64,000 nucleotides of DNA from JAXLWB01 sp046328715 (GTDB lineage Bacteria > Chloroflexota > Anaerolineae > Caldilineales > Caldilineaceae): NCBI GenBank assembly GCA_046328715.1, contig JAXLWB010000015.1:139126-203125 (forward strand), given 5' to 3'. The translations under genes were made by a program, and so were the position numbers. The stretch's first letter is position 1, and every line of letters begins with the position of its first letter. Below the pieces are notes generated by a model. That model ran no database searches. It was not told the DNA's origin and worked only from the letters and a program-made list of their open reading frames with translations. Below are positions 27,201-34,001 of the stretch, piece by piece.

Positions 27201-27412
27201 GGATAAAGTGTACCCTGACGCAAGTGCGAATCGAGCAGGACAAGACGCAGCAGATGAAGGGTTCCGTCAATGGCTGAAGGTCGCTGTAGCACCAACATCG
27301 GCCAACAAGCAGGCAAACAAAGGAGGAGCAGAATCCAGCCTGTTACCTGGTCAACACTCCATTTCCCAGTGGAATTTTTCTTTGACAGGACATGCAACGG
27401 GGCAGCAAACAT
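24203..27412 (-). CDS. Giant membrane protein with tandem C-terminal beta-domains, copy 1
   Basis: 1,069 residues, same architecture as the following gene: DGTLHLLRLVLLDSHLRQG, YPRWIPELVHGFGYPVLHFYG, NVYLRGALGEATAQMLVPW in the membrane half, and YHSFVHLLNHQGQAV plus FTRFVQLYDPASGM in the two exported repeats. Both share the mid-protein GTSSVREFLPKW / GTSSVREFMPRW block. The conserved His-Leu-Leu-Arg and Asp/Glu residues in periplasmic loops are candidates for the active site of a sugar-transfer reaction on polyprenyl donors. No strong ribosome site at this ATG. Confidence 0.87.
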   Translation of the reverse strand: MFAAPLHVLSKKNSTGKWSVDQVTGWILLLLCLPACWPMLVLQRPSAIDGTLHLLRLVLLDSHLRQGTLYPRWIPELVHGFGYPVLHFYGPASYYAAEILHLLGLSHDLALCTLFGILIVLSGFGAYQLALDLFSEQSSELRHWAALLIAVAYVYAPYLQINVYLRGALGEATAQMLVPWIFWSFRRLFLVGPRYLQASALLLALLACSHTITLIFLPPLLAIYLLCATFFMEFPTEARNDLTSTRYWGVSRILVNPRFYRLSLAILACILGAGLSAFFWLPVLVDRSALSRFAFEMAKYGMSDASWAWDTFLDPALQYTYRIKHPYQLGLVQGLCAVAGYFAARRSDWEWRFWAIVTVAVSLFISHLCLQIWESWDILLSAQFPYRLLTILSLPLALFTGHLVLFASRHLVLTGAPARFPLVGIFTVLLCLGVIWFNHIPISTIPALSLNDPNQNLDISTVAQFELDSNGIGTSSVREFLPKWAVEPKQIANISLDKNNVVTEAQPSIDLAKGAPLQLQGTITTSGPLTLRFATYFFPGWELSINDKPATIYPDPQFGLIATDLSSGSNRFQLEWVGTSSQRWGDIITIASLLLLLGVGLAIWYFESGWKGRWLVVVPIVAITIVSWGKVQQPVSDSIQPPAKSLELPGLQLLGYRTEVRLGDKLHIYPYWYTASPMPPLLVTWSLVDQKGKTISQIEADPIFNSLEFNHFPVGAVIDDSYLLPLPPNLMAGMYRLELQMREREGDHNPLSPKIEIGAVQLPETVSAPALPGNFQSLPLQFTGNIDLEGYTSKVESRQPQHATYPTLAVGEKLDYSLYWRARGSILTNYHSFVHLLNHQGQAVIMVDTLPGAISDFPRLWSPFQSIVDSHELSIPDGLTSGLYTPVLGLYDHEHALNRNSILDASGNVLGDSYPLPMIKVLNSVTSQPEYPMSVSLADMATLQGYSLTPEQTTVHTGDTFTITLFYQATSTGTKDFTRFVQLYDPASGMAGQSDAPPQDGANPTSAWVAGERIMDSVVLHIAEVAPAHSYQLLFGMYDKDGVRVALTDNINQPITDNAVLLRIIEVKP

Positions 27413-27542
27413 AGATGCATCAAACCAGTAGAGATTACAGGAATTTCCCTTCGGGCTGGAACACAGTCACTCAGCACTTGGCCTGAGTCGGAGGTAGGCT
27501 AGCGGGAAAAGTAGAAGGTGAGGGGTTTATCATCTCTCACAA

Positions 27543-29087
27543 TCATGCCAACTTTGCCATTTCCTCTGCGGGTTGGGTTTTGATGCCCAACATATAGAGG
27601 CCCAACTCCTGCTCTGTCAGTTCAGGCGTATTCTGAAAGATGGCAACGATCTTGCCCTTATAGAGGACGGCAATACGGTCAGATAAACTCATGACCTCGG
27701 CCAGATCAGCGGAAACGAGCAACACGGCCTTGCCTTCGTTACGTTTTTCCACCAGTTGCGAGCGGACAAATTCGCTGGCACCAATATCAACGCCACGGGT
27801 CGGTTGCGCGGCAATCAGCAATGAGGGTTCCGCTGAAAACTCGCGAGCGACGATCACTTTTTGCATGTTGCCGCCCGACAGGGAGCGCATCGGCGCATCT
27901 GGACTATCGGTACGAATATCGAACTCTTTGATCAGGGCTTCGGCTTGTTGGCGAATTTGTGCTGGACTGAGTGCAAAGCCATTGGTGAACGGGGCATTAC
28001 GATAGCGATCCACCACCAAGTTATCAGCAATGCTAGCGGTGAGTGCGGCCCCGTTGGTCAAACGATCCTCGGGGATGTGGGCAACCCCTGCCTGGCGCAC
28101 TTCTCGTGCGCCGTGGCTGGCAATCGATTGGCCGTTGACTAGGATTTCGCCACCGCTCGCCGCTTTGAGACCACTCAATACCTCCGCCAGTTCGGTTTGT
28201 CCGTTGCCTTCGACACCCGCAATGCCAAGCACCTCACCAGCATAGACATTAAAGCTCAGTTGGTTCAACATCGGTCGTCCGCTCGGAGCCACATAGGAAA
28301 GGTTGTGAACTTGGGCAATCGCCTTGCCACGATGTTGCGGCGGTTTCGGAATATTCAAAAAGACCTCGCGGCCAACCATCATGCGCGCAATCTCTTCTTC
28401 ATTCACATCTTTGGTGAAGACATCGCCAGTGACCCGACCATGACGCATCACAGTTACCCGATCGGAAATCTCCTTGACCTCAACCAGTTTGTGCGTAATA
28501 AAAATGACGGTTTTGCCCTGTGAGACCAATCGACGCACAGCAGCAAAAAGATCATCAGTTTCCTGCGGGGTCAGCACGGCAGTTGGCTCGTCGAGGATCA
28601 GCAGATCGGCACCACGATAGAGCGTCTTGAGTATTTCGACGCGTTGACGCATCCCGACCGGTGTGGATTCGACAGGGGCATCTGGCTCGACTTCCAGCCC
28701 ATACTCTTCGGCAAGGGCACGAGTGATACGCACCCCCTCGACAGCGTCGATAAAGCGACCCTTCTTCGGCTCACGTCCCAAGACGACATTCTGGGCGATG
28801 GTAAAGGAAGGCACCAACATAAAATTCTGATGCACCATGCCAATGCCCATGTCAATCGCAGCATGAGGGCTGGAAATTTTGACTGCCTTCCCATTGAGCA
28901 GAATCTCGCCGCTCGTTGGCTGCTCCAAACCGTAAAGGATCTTCATCAAAGTCGATTTACCTGCGCCATTCTCGCCTACCAACGCATGGATCTCGCCCTT
29001 CTCAACCCGAAAGTTTACCTGCCGATTGGCCTGTACGCCATTCGGATAGACTTTCGAAATATCCTTCATTTGGACAATGGGTGTCAT
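27543..29087 (-). CDS. BMP-type nucleoside ABC importer ATPase (duplicated, NupO-like)
   Basis: 514 residues with two ABC modules. First: VGENGAGKSTLMKIL (Walker A, 38-45), GMRQRVEILKTLYRGADLLILDEPTAVLTPQE. Second: GVEGNGQTELAEVLSGL (degenerate Walker A, as in the family), HIPEDRLTNGAAL, LSGGNMQKVIVAREF. This layout is that of sugar/nucleoside ATPases such as RbsA, MglA, NupO. Energises the permeases at 18956 and 19974. 115 nt follow the binding-protein gene. Confidence 0.95.
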   Translation of the reverse strand: MTPIVQMKDISKVYPNGVQANRQVNFRVEKGEIHALVGENGAGKSTLMKILYGLEQPTSGEILLNGKAVKISSPHAAIDMGIGMVHQNFMLVPSFTIAQNVVLGREPKKGRFIDAVEGVRITRALAEEYGLEVEPDAPVESTPVGMRQRVEILKTLYRGADLLILDEPTAVLTPQETDDLFAAVRRLVSQGKTVIFITHKLVEVKEISDRVTVMRHGRVTGDVFTKDVNEEEIARMMVGREVFLNIPKPPQHRGKAIAQVHNLSYVAPSGRPMLNQLSFNVYAGEVLGIAGVEGNGQTELAEVLSGLKAASGGEILVNGQSIASHGAREVRQAGVAHIPEDRLTNGAALTASIADNLVVDRYRNAPFTNGFALSPAQIRQQAEALIKEFDIRTDSPDAPMRSLSGGNMQKVIVAREFSAEPSLLIAAQPTRGVDIGASEFVRSQLVEKRNEGKAVLLVSADLAEVMSLSDRIAVLYKGKIVAIFQNTPELTEQELGLYMLGIKTQPAEEMAKLA

Positions 29088-29120
29088 GGCAAAGCCTTTG
29101 AGGAATGGTTAATGGTGAAC

Positions 29121-29190
29121 GGTTAATGGTTAATGGTAACGAAAATGCCTCGTGACGTTACGCTGTTTCATAAAAAATTAACCATTAACC
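29121..29190. repeat. Word-type hairpin (GGTTAATGGTTAAT / ATTAACCATTAACC)
   Basis: The gap between the binding-protein and ATPase genes contains tandem TTAATGG words at 29108-29139 and their complement at 29177-29193, giving a perfect 14-bp stem. Probably modulates the relative expression of the lipoprotein and the ATPase. Confidence 0.65.
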
Positions 29191-29202
29191 ATTCAATATT
29201 AA

Positions 29203-30330
29203 CTATTGAAACGCGGTATCAACCTTCACTTCGCCTGCGGTGACGGCCTTTTCGGCAGCATCGACCGCGGCCTTGACATCATCGGGAGTGGTCTTGTCGT
29301 AAAATTCATTGCGGGCCAGACCGACGCCACCTTCAGCAATACCCAAGGCTTCAGTTTTGCCATAGGGTGCGCTGCCATCAATGGTCATCTTCAGGGCGCG
29401 CAGCAGTGAGTTATCGACGTTCTTCTTCATGCTGGTGAGAATGCGCTCGGCCTGCTTGGGATCAGAATCCTTGATAATCTCGGCCTGATCGCTGTCTACA
29501 CCAATCGCAAAGTGGCCGTCTTCGGCAGCAGCTTCAAAGACACCCTGACCCGTGCCACCTGCAATTTGGAAGACAATATCGGCACCCTGACTGTACTGCG
29601 CCTTGGCCAATTCTTTGCCCTTGGCCGGATCGTTCCAACCGCCAGCAAACTGACGAATGACCTGGATGTCCTTGTTGACCGACTTGGCACCCTGTTCGTA
29701 ACCGACCATGAAGTCAAGAATGACCGGGATTTCCTGGCCACCGACCGAGCCGATAATCGCATCAGCATTCATGCCATCGATCTTCTGCGTCGTCATCGCT
29801 GCAGCGTAAACACCGGCCAGATAAGAGCCTTCGTTCTGCTTGTAAGTGATGGAATAGACGTTAGCACACTTGCACTTGGTGTAATCCACAGGCGCATCGT
29901 AGATGATGAATTTCTTATCAGGATATTTGTCAGCCAAATCGGTCAGGAAACCATTCATCTGGAACGTGCCGACGATCAAGACATCGAAATCCTCGTTTTC
30001 CAGCGTATCCTTAAGAGCAGATTCCCATGCTGTTGGATCGACGCCGGCCTCAATGGTCTTGTACTCGATGCCCAATTCGTCTTTGGCCATCTTCATGCCA
30101 CGTTCGGCACTGTCAAAGAAGCTCTTGTCACCGAGGACGCCGTTGATAAAGTTGATGACTTTCAGTGGTGTGCCAGCAGCAGGCGCTTCGGCAGCAGGCG
30201 CTTCTGTGGCTTTAGCGTCAGCAGCAGGCGCTTCAGCGGCAGGTGCCGCCGTTGGTGCCGCTGCGGGACAGGCTGCGAGCAACATCAAAGCCGCTAACAC
30301 AGTAAAGATTGTTGCCAATCTACGACTCAT
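29203..30330 (-). CDS. BMP-family nucleoside-binding lipoprotein
   Basis: 375 residues; AGGAGG lies 8 nt before the ATG. Lipobox LLAAC with Cys 21, a linker of repeated APAAEAP units, then the BMP (PnrA-like) fold: VINFINGVLGDKSFFDSAERGM, DVLIVGTFQMNGFL, EGSYLAGVYAAAMT, IGSVGGQEIPVILDFMVGYEQGA, DIVFQIAGGTGQGVFEAA and IGVDSDQAEI. The protein captures purine or pyrimidine nucleosides outside the membrane. First gene of the importer run. Confidence 0.95.
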   Translation of the reverse strand: MSRRLATIFTVLAALMLLAACPAAAPTAAPAAEAPAADAKATEAPAAEAPAAGTPLKVINFINGVLGDKSFFDSAERGMKMAKDELGIEYKTIEAGVDPTAWESALKDTLENEDFDVLIVGTFQMNGFLTDLADKYPDKKFIIYDAPVDYTKCKCANVYSITYKQNEGSYLAGVYAAAMTTQKIDGMNADAIIGSVGGQEIPVILDFMVGYEQGAKSVNKDIQVIRQFAGGWNDPAKGKELAKAQYSQGADIVFQIAGGTGQGVFEAAAEDGHFAIGVDSDQAEIIKDSDPKQAERILTSMKKNVDNSLLRALKMTIDGSAPYGKTEALGIAEGGVGLARNEFYDKTTPDDVKAAVDAAEKAVTAGEVKVDTAFQ

Positions 30331-30360
30331 AGCAATCCCTCCTAAAAATGATTTGTCTTG

Positions 30361-30492
30361 GCACCCCGCCTAACTCTCCCTAACTAGGAAGGAGACTGTC
30401 ACAAGATAGATTTGTTTTGGTGGACAGCAGAAAGAACGAAATCCATCCCATCACTGTCCCCTCCCTTAGCAGGGGAGGGTTAGGGCGGGGTC
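30361..30492. mobile_element. Palindromic element, family R2 copy 1
   Basis: Arms CACCCCGCCTAACTCTCCCT (30362-) and AGGGGAGGGTTAGGGCGGGG (30471-) form a long imperfect inverted repeat around a conserved centre containing TGGACAGCAGAAAG. Two more copies lie at 50843-50985 and 58143-58295, both with a similar centre. Upstream of the BMP gene, so it may carry or displace that promoter. Confidence 0.75.
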
Positions 30493-30750
30493 TATTGGAA
30501 TATTACTTTGAAATCTGGTTCGCGAAGAAGGCCGTGAAACACCTGGAAGCAAGCGATCCACATTGCGAAGTTGTGAGGATTATACTGTCTTTATTGGCAA
30601 AGTGGCAAAGGGCAGAGTAGCAAAGGGATGATTGATAGGATGTTTCTGATTACAGTTACGGTCTTTAATCACTTTGTGCAAGTAGGAATTGGTGAAGCAG
30701 TAGGTATCTATTCGCAATTGAAAAATCAATAGTCTCTGGTATCATCCTAT
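30493..30750. other. Non-coding stretch with residual words
   Basis: About 260 bp without a recognisable gene. It contains repeated words GCAAAGTGGCAAAGGGCAGA around 30597-30616. Short open frames here show no family resemblance. Confidence 0.4.
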
Positions 30751-30882
30751 TAGACAAAGCAGATAGACATTGCATAATTACAATGAGTAGGAGCACACCC
30801 TTGCGGTTGCCCATTCGATGATGCAAGCAGGGCACCGGCAAGCGGATGCCCCTACAATGCTCCATCTTTACTTTGCTTTGTA
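30751..30882 (-). mobile_element. MITE-like palindromic element, family R1 copy B
   Basis: Same element as copy A, in reverse orientation: TAGACAAAGCAGATAGAC at the left end, the GGCAAGCGGATGCCCCTAC core, and a right end reading CTTTGCTTTGTA, with TA at both borders. It abuts a 10-codon leader-like frame on its right side. Confidence 0.82.
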
Positions 30883-30900
30883 GTACTTGTAAGCGGGCAT
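30868..30900 (-). pseudogene. Possible gene start cut off by R1 copy B
   Basis: On the minus strand an ATG at 30900 has AAAGGAT about 8 nt upstream and reads MPAYKYYKAK before a stop that lies inside the R1 element. The good initiation context and the abrupt entry into the repeat suggest a reading frame truncated by the element's insertion. No recognisable continuation is visible on the other side. Confidence 0.35.
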
Positions 30901-30986
30901 GACAGTTATCCTTTCTAAAATAAAAACCGTAATCATCCTTACTCTACACCAAATGACAATATTGTACAAATTTATGCCAATTAATC

Positions 30987-31019
30987 AAAAACTCCAGTCT
31001 AAAATCGACTGGAGTTTTT
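30987..31019 (-). terminator. Intrinsic terminator after miaB
   Basis: A perfect 13-bp stem, AAAAACTCCAGTC / GACTGGAGTTTTT, with a 7-nt loop, 36 nt beyond the miaB stop. Read on the minus strand it ends in a run of five T, the classic Rho-independent form. Confidence 0.85.
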
Positions 31020-31054
31020 AATATTTCTTAAATTTTGACTCACACTCTAGGAAT

Positions 31055-32683
31055 TCACGCCGCCAACTCAATATTCCCCATCGCAAATGTCGTCTTCCCC
31101 GCCTCCACCTTCTCCAATCCTGGCGAAACATCTCGTACAAACCGTCCTTGCATACTCCATGCTCCCGTCCAGGTGATCTGGGCTTCGACTAGGCGGCCAC
31201 GCAAGGGCAAGTCACTTTCGATGAAAACCAACTTATTGCGACGATCTCGCCCGCGCCACTTACCTTTATGCTGATCTTCGACCAGCACTTCAACAATCGT
31301 GCCCAAGGCACGGCTGTTGATCTCCGTGCAGACCTGTTCCTGTAGTTCTTCGAGCACTTTCAAGCGGCGGGCTTTTTCCTCTTCGGGCACGTCGTCGATC
31401 ATACGCCGTTCGGCGACGGTGCCGGGGCGGGTGCTGTAACGCGCCAGGTGTACCTTGTCGAACTTGAGTTCAGCCATCAACTCATAGGTCTTGTCAAACT
31501 GCTCGACACTTTCAGCACAGAAGCCGACAATAATGTCGGTATGGATGGCGGCGGTGGGCAAAATCTCGCGAATGCGCTGAATCAGTTGCCGATAGTCACC
31601 GCTGGTATAGCCACGTTTCATCGTCTCCAGCACGTCGTCATCGCCCGCTTGAATCGGCACTTCGATATGTTCCATCACTTTGGGCAGGTCACGCACGGCA
31701 TGTAGGATGCGATCCGTCATGTAGTTGGGATGGCTGGTCAGGAAACGAATGCGCCAGAGACCGTCAATTTTGTGGACTTCACGAAGGAGATCGGCCAGGT
31801 CGAATGCGGATTGTGGCGAGTGCCCGTTATGGGCGCGGATTGCAGATTGCGGCACATCATCCTGCCACCCTGTCACCTTGTCTCCCCCTCTCTTCATCTC
31901 CCCATCACCTAAAAATGCAGCCACCGTCCGACTATTTCCTAACTCACCGCGCCAGTCGTAGCCATAGCGATCCACGATCTGCCCGAGCAGGGTGACTTCG
32001 CGCACGCCTTGATCGACGAGGCCACGCACTTCGTTGACAATCTCATCAATGGGGCGGCTGCGTTCGACACCGCGGCGGAAGGGGATGATGCAGAAGGTGC
32101 AGGCGTGGGAGCAGCCGTAGACAATTGGCACATGGGCGGCAACGGGCGCAGGGCCACTGAGAGCGAGATGTTTGATCGATTGGACAGTGCCACTTGGTTG
32201 TTGCTCGTCCTGGAGTTGATAGCGGTTGAGCAGTTGTTGGCGCTCGATCTCGGCCATTTCGGCGTTGATCGCCTCTTCGCGCAGATGGTTGACCAATGGC
32301 GCAGCTTCGCTGGGCGGCATGAAGACATCGACATAGGGGTAGGATTCGAGCAGTTGTTGGCTTGGTTTAATGCCGACCATACAGCCCATCAAGGCGATCT
32401 TGCGCTCGGCCTTGGCTTTCTTCCAGGGTTTGAGACTGCCGAGTTTGCCCATTGCCTTGTCTTCGGCGCTTTGACGGACGACACAGGTGTTGAGCACCAC
32501 CACATCGGCGGCGTCGAGTTGGTCAGTTGGGCTGTAGCCGATCTTTTCCAACTCGGCGGCGACATGGTTGCTGTCGGCCACGTTCATTTGGCAGCCGATG
32601 GTCCAAATGTGATACTTGCGGTTGGTCTCAGGTGCGTCGGCGCGTAGGGTGGTGGAAAGTTCGTAGGTGATTTCTTCTGACAT
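31055..32683 (-). CDS. miaB: tRNA-2-methylthio-N6-dimethylallyladenosine synthase
   Basis: 542 residues from MSEEITYELS. N-terminal UPF0004 domain with cluster Cys 31 (TIGCQMNVADSN), 67 (VLNTCVVRQSA) and 101 (MGCMVG); radical-SAM Cys 191, 195 and 198 in YGCSHACTFCIIPFRRG; C-terminal TRAM domain. It methylthiolates i6A37 of tRNAs using two Fe-S clusters and SAM. Longer than the usual ~440-470 residues: residues ~155-180 are extended, and residues ~247-293 (about 31805-31945) are an in-frame insertion between GYDWRG and FDLADLL that looks like spacer sequence (see findings). An upstream ATG adds 11 unlikely residues. Confidence 0.95.
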   Translation of the reverse strand: MSEEITYELSTTLRADAPETNRKYHIWTIGCQMNVADSNHVAAELEKIGYSPTDQLDAADVVVLNTCVVRQSAEDKAMGKLGSLKPWKKAKAERKIALMGCMVGIKPSQQLLESYPYVDVFMPPSEAAPLVNHLREEAINAEMAEIERQQLLNRYQLQDEQQPSGTVQSIKHLALSGPAPVAAHVPIVYGCSHACTFCIIPFRRGVERSRPIDEIVNEVRGLVDQGVREVTLLGQIVDRYGYDWRGELGNSRTVAAFLGDGEMKRGGDKVTGWQDDVPQSAIRAHNGHSPQSAFDLADLLREVHKIDGLWRIRFLTSHPNYMTDRILHAVRDLPKVMEHIEVPIQAGDDDVLETMKRGYTSGDYRQLIQRIREILPTAAIHTDIIVGFCAESVEQFDKTYELMAELKFDKVHLARYSTRPGTVAERRMIDDVPEEEKARRLKVLEELQEQVCTEINSRALGTIVEVLVEDQHKGKWRGRDRRNKLVFIESDLPLRGRLVEAQITWTGAWSMQGRFVRDVSPGLEKVEAGKTTFAMGNIELAA

Positions 32684-32812
32684 TTTGGCTCCTGTGCTCC
32701 GGTGTAGACCGGGCAAGAGAAAAGATTGCGGAATGCGGTCGGCAAGATGAATCCGGGTTCGTTACATCAATCTTCTTATGATAACAGATTTAGGACAAAA
32801 CCCAAGATCTTA

Positions 32813-32945
32813 TAGACAAAGCAATCAGAGATGCACAATGGTAGGGGCATCCGCTTGCCGGTGCCCGGTTTGCGTCACCGAGTGGGAAACCGTAAGGGTA
32901 TGCCCCTACGCATCGGGATCATGTAATGTCTATCTGCTTTGTCTA
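32813..32945 (+). mobile_element. MITE-like palindromic element, family R1 copy C
   Basis: Ends TAGACAAAGCA / TGCTTTGTCTA with TA borders, the same GTAGGGGCATCCGCTTGCC and CCGTAAGGGTATGCCCCTAC core as copy A, which it resembles almost base for base. Its right end lies 8 bp before the -35 box of the padR-like gene, so it may have brought or moved that promoter's upstream region. Confidence 0.87.
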
Positions 32946-32952
32946 TTAGTAC

Positions 32953-32981
32953 TTGACAATTATATCCGTTACGGATATAAT
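32953..32981 (+). promoter_or_regulatory. Sigma-70 promoter with palindromic operator in its spacer
   Basis: TTGACA at 32953-32958 and TATAAT at 32976-32981 are separated by exactly 17 bp, a consensus promoter. The 19-bp palindrome TATATCCGTTACGGATATA (32961-32979) covers the spacer and part of the -10 box. It lies just before the padR-like start (32988), so PadR autorepression by blocking polymerase is the natural reading. The transcript would be nearly leaderless. Confidence 0.85.
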
Positions 32982-32987
32982 CCTGTT

Positions 32988-33353
32988 ATGTCTACAGCGA
33001 ATTCAAATCAACCACTAACCCCCGCTGTCTTTCATATTCTACTTGCGCTTTCCACAGGGGAACGCCACGGTTATGGCATTATGAAACAAGTTGAAGTCGA
33101 TTCCGAGGGCAAGGTGACGATGGGTCCTGGCACGCTCTATGGTTCGCTCAAGCGGATGTTGGATGCAGGGTTGGTGCGAGAATGTGACAAACGAGTTGAC
33201 CCTAGTCTGGATGACGAACGGCGAATCTACTACCAGATGACGGATCTGGGCCAGAAGGCATTGATTGCTGAGCTTGATCGCTATCGCAACATTGTACGGG
33301 TAGCACAAATGCGTAGGCTTTACCCACAAAGTAACCAATCCTATGAAATTTAA
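32988..33353 (+). CDS. PadR-family transcriptional repressor
   Basis: 121 residues from ATG 32988; the longer frame reads through the R1 repeat and promoter and is wrong. Winged-helix features: PAVFHILLALSTGERHGYGIMKQV, GPGTLYGSLKRMLDAGLV and DDERRIYYQMTDLGQKAL match the PadR N-terminal domain (PF03551 type), with a short C-terminal dimerisation helix (subfamily 2). It probably senses a small molecule and represses its own operon via the palindrome at 32961. Overlaps the next gene by 11 nt. Confidence 0.94.
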   Translation: MSTANSNQPLTPAVFHILLALSTGERHGYGIMKQVEVDSEGKVTMGPGTLYGSLKRMLDAGLVRECDKRVDPSLDDERRIYYQMTDLGQKALIAELDRYRNIVRVAQMRRLYPQSNQSYEI

Positions 33354-33990
33354 CCCTTCCAAAGTGCAATCACTCTATCGAAGGCTTCTTACTTGTTATC
33401 CCGCCTCGTTTCGCGAGCGCTTTGAGGAACCGATGGCGCAGGCGTTCTGCGATCTCTATCGTGAGCGCAATCTTGATGCTGTGCGCATGCTTTATGGGTA
33501 TGCGATTTGGTTATTTGCCGAGACATTATTCGGAATTGTTCGAGAATGGACACATGTGATTCGACAACAAATTTCGGGCAGAAGAAAAAGAGCGATGGAA
33601 ATCAAATATATGAGTATCTTGGTCGATGACCAGGACAAAGCGCTGAAGTTTTACACTGAGAAGTTGGGCTTTGTGAAAAAGTCAGATATGCAGGATGGCA
33701 GTTCACCACTACGTTGGCTAACAGTGACTTCGGCACACAGTGGCCCAAATGTTGAGCTGGAATTGCAGCACACCTACTTTCCCTCTGCCCAAGCCTGGCA
33801 AAAAGATCAATACGAAGCAGGCTATGCCTTTGCCATCTTTCAAACCCAGGAGATCTTCGCTGAGTACAACCGGCTCAAAGCACGTGGGGTGGTCTTTCGA
33901 GGTGAACCGGAAGACACTGGCGACGTGTTCACGGTGAAGTTTGAAGACACCTGTGGCAACTTGATCAACTTGATTCAACTCAAAAACTAA
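33343..33990 (+). CDS. Fusion of a permease-prefix-like domain to a VOC (glyoxalase/bleomycin-resistance) domain
   Basis: 215 residues. Residues 1-80 (LYRRLLTCYPASFRERFEEPMAQAF and so on) match the short cytoplasmic segment that normally opens FtsX/MacB-type permeases next to PadR genes. Residues 84-215 are a single VOC domain (MEIKYMSILVDDQDKALKFYTE, then FEDTCGNLINLIQL). An internal ATG at 33592 could give the VOC protein alone. VOC proteins bind or detoxify small molecules, often with a metal. In an operon between padR and an MFS exporter, a drug-binding role is plausible. The architecture looks like the scar of a permease replacement. Confidence 0.9.
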   Translation: MKFNPSKVQSLYRRLLTCYPASFRERFEEPMAQAFCDLYRERNLDAVRMLYGYAIWLFAETLFGIVREWTHVIRQQISGRRKRAMEIKYMSILVDDQDKALKFYTEKLGFVKKSDMQDGSSPLRWLTVTSAHSGPNVELELQHTYFPSAQAWQKDQYEAGYAFAIFQTQEIFAEYNRLKARGVVFRGEPEDTGDVFTVKFEDTCGNLINLIQLKN

Positions 33991-34001
33991 ACGACCAAGC
34001 T

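Noticed and set aside
29512..30297. Plus-strand frame of 261 codons opposite the BMP lipoprotein
   Set aside because: Antisense shadow; the Cys/Arg-rich end is the complement of the Ala/Pro/Glu linker.
30417..30620. 67-codon frame in the spacer upstream of the BMP gene
   Set aside because: Begins inside an R2 repeat, no ribosome site, no family resemblance.
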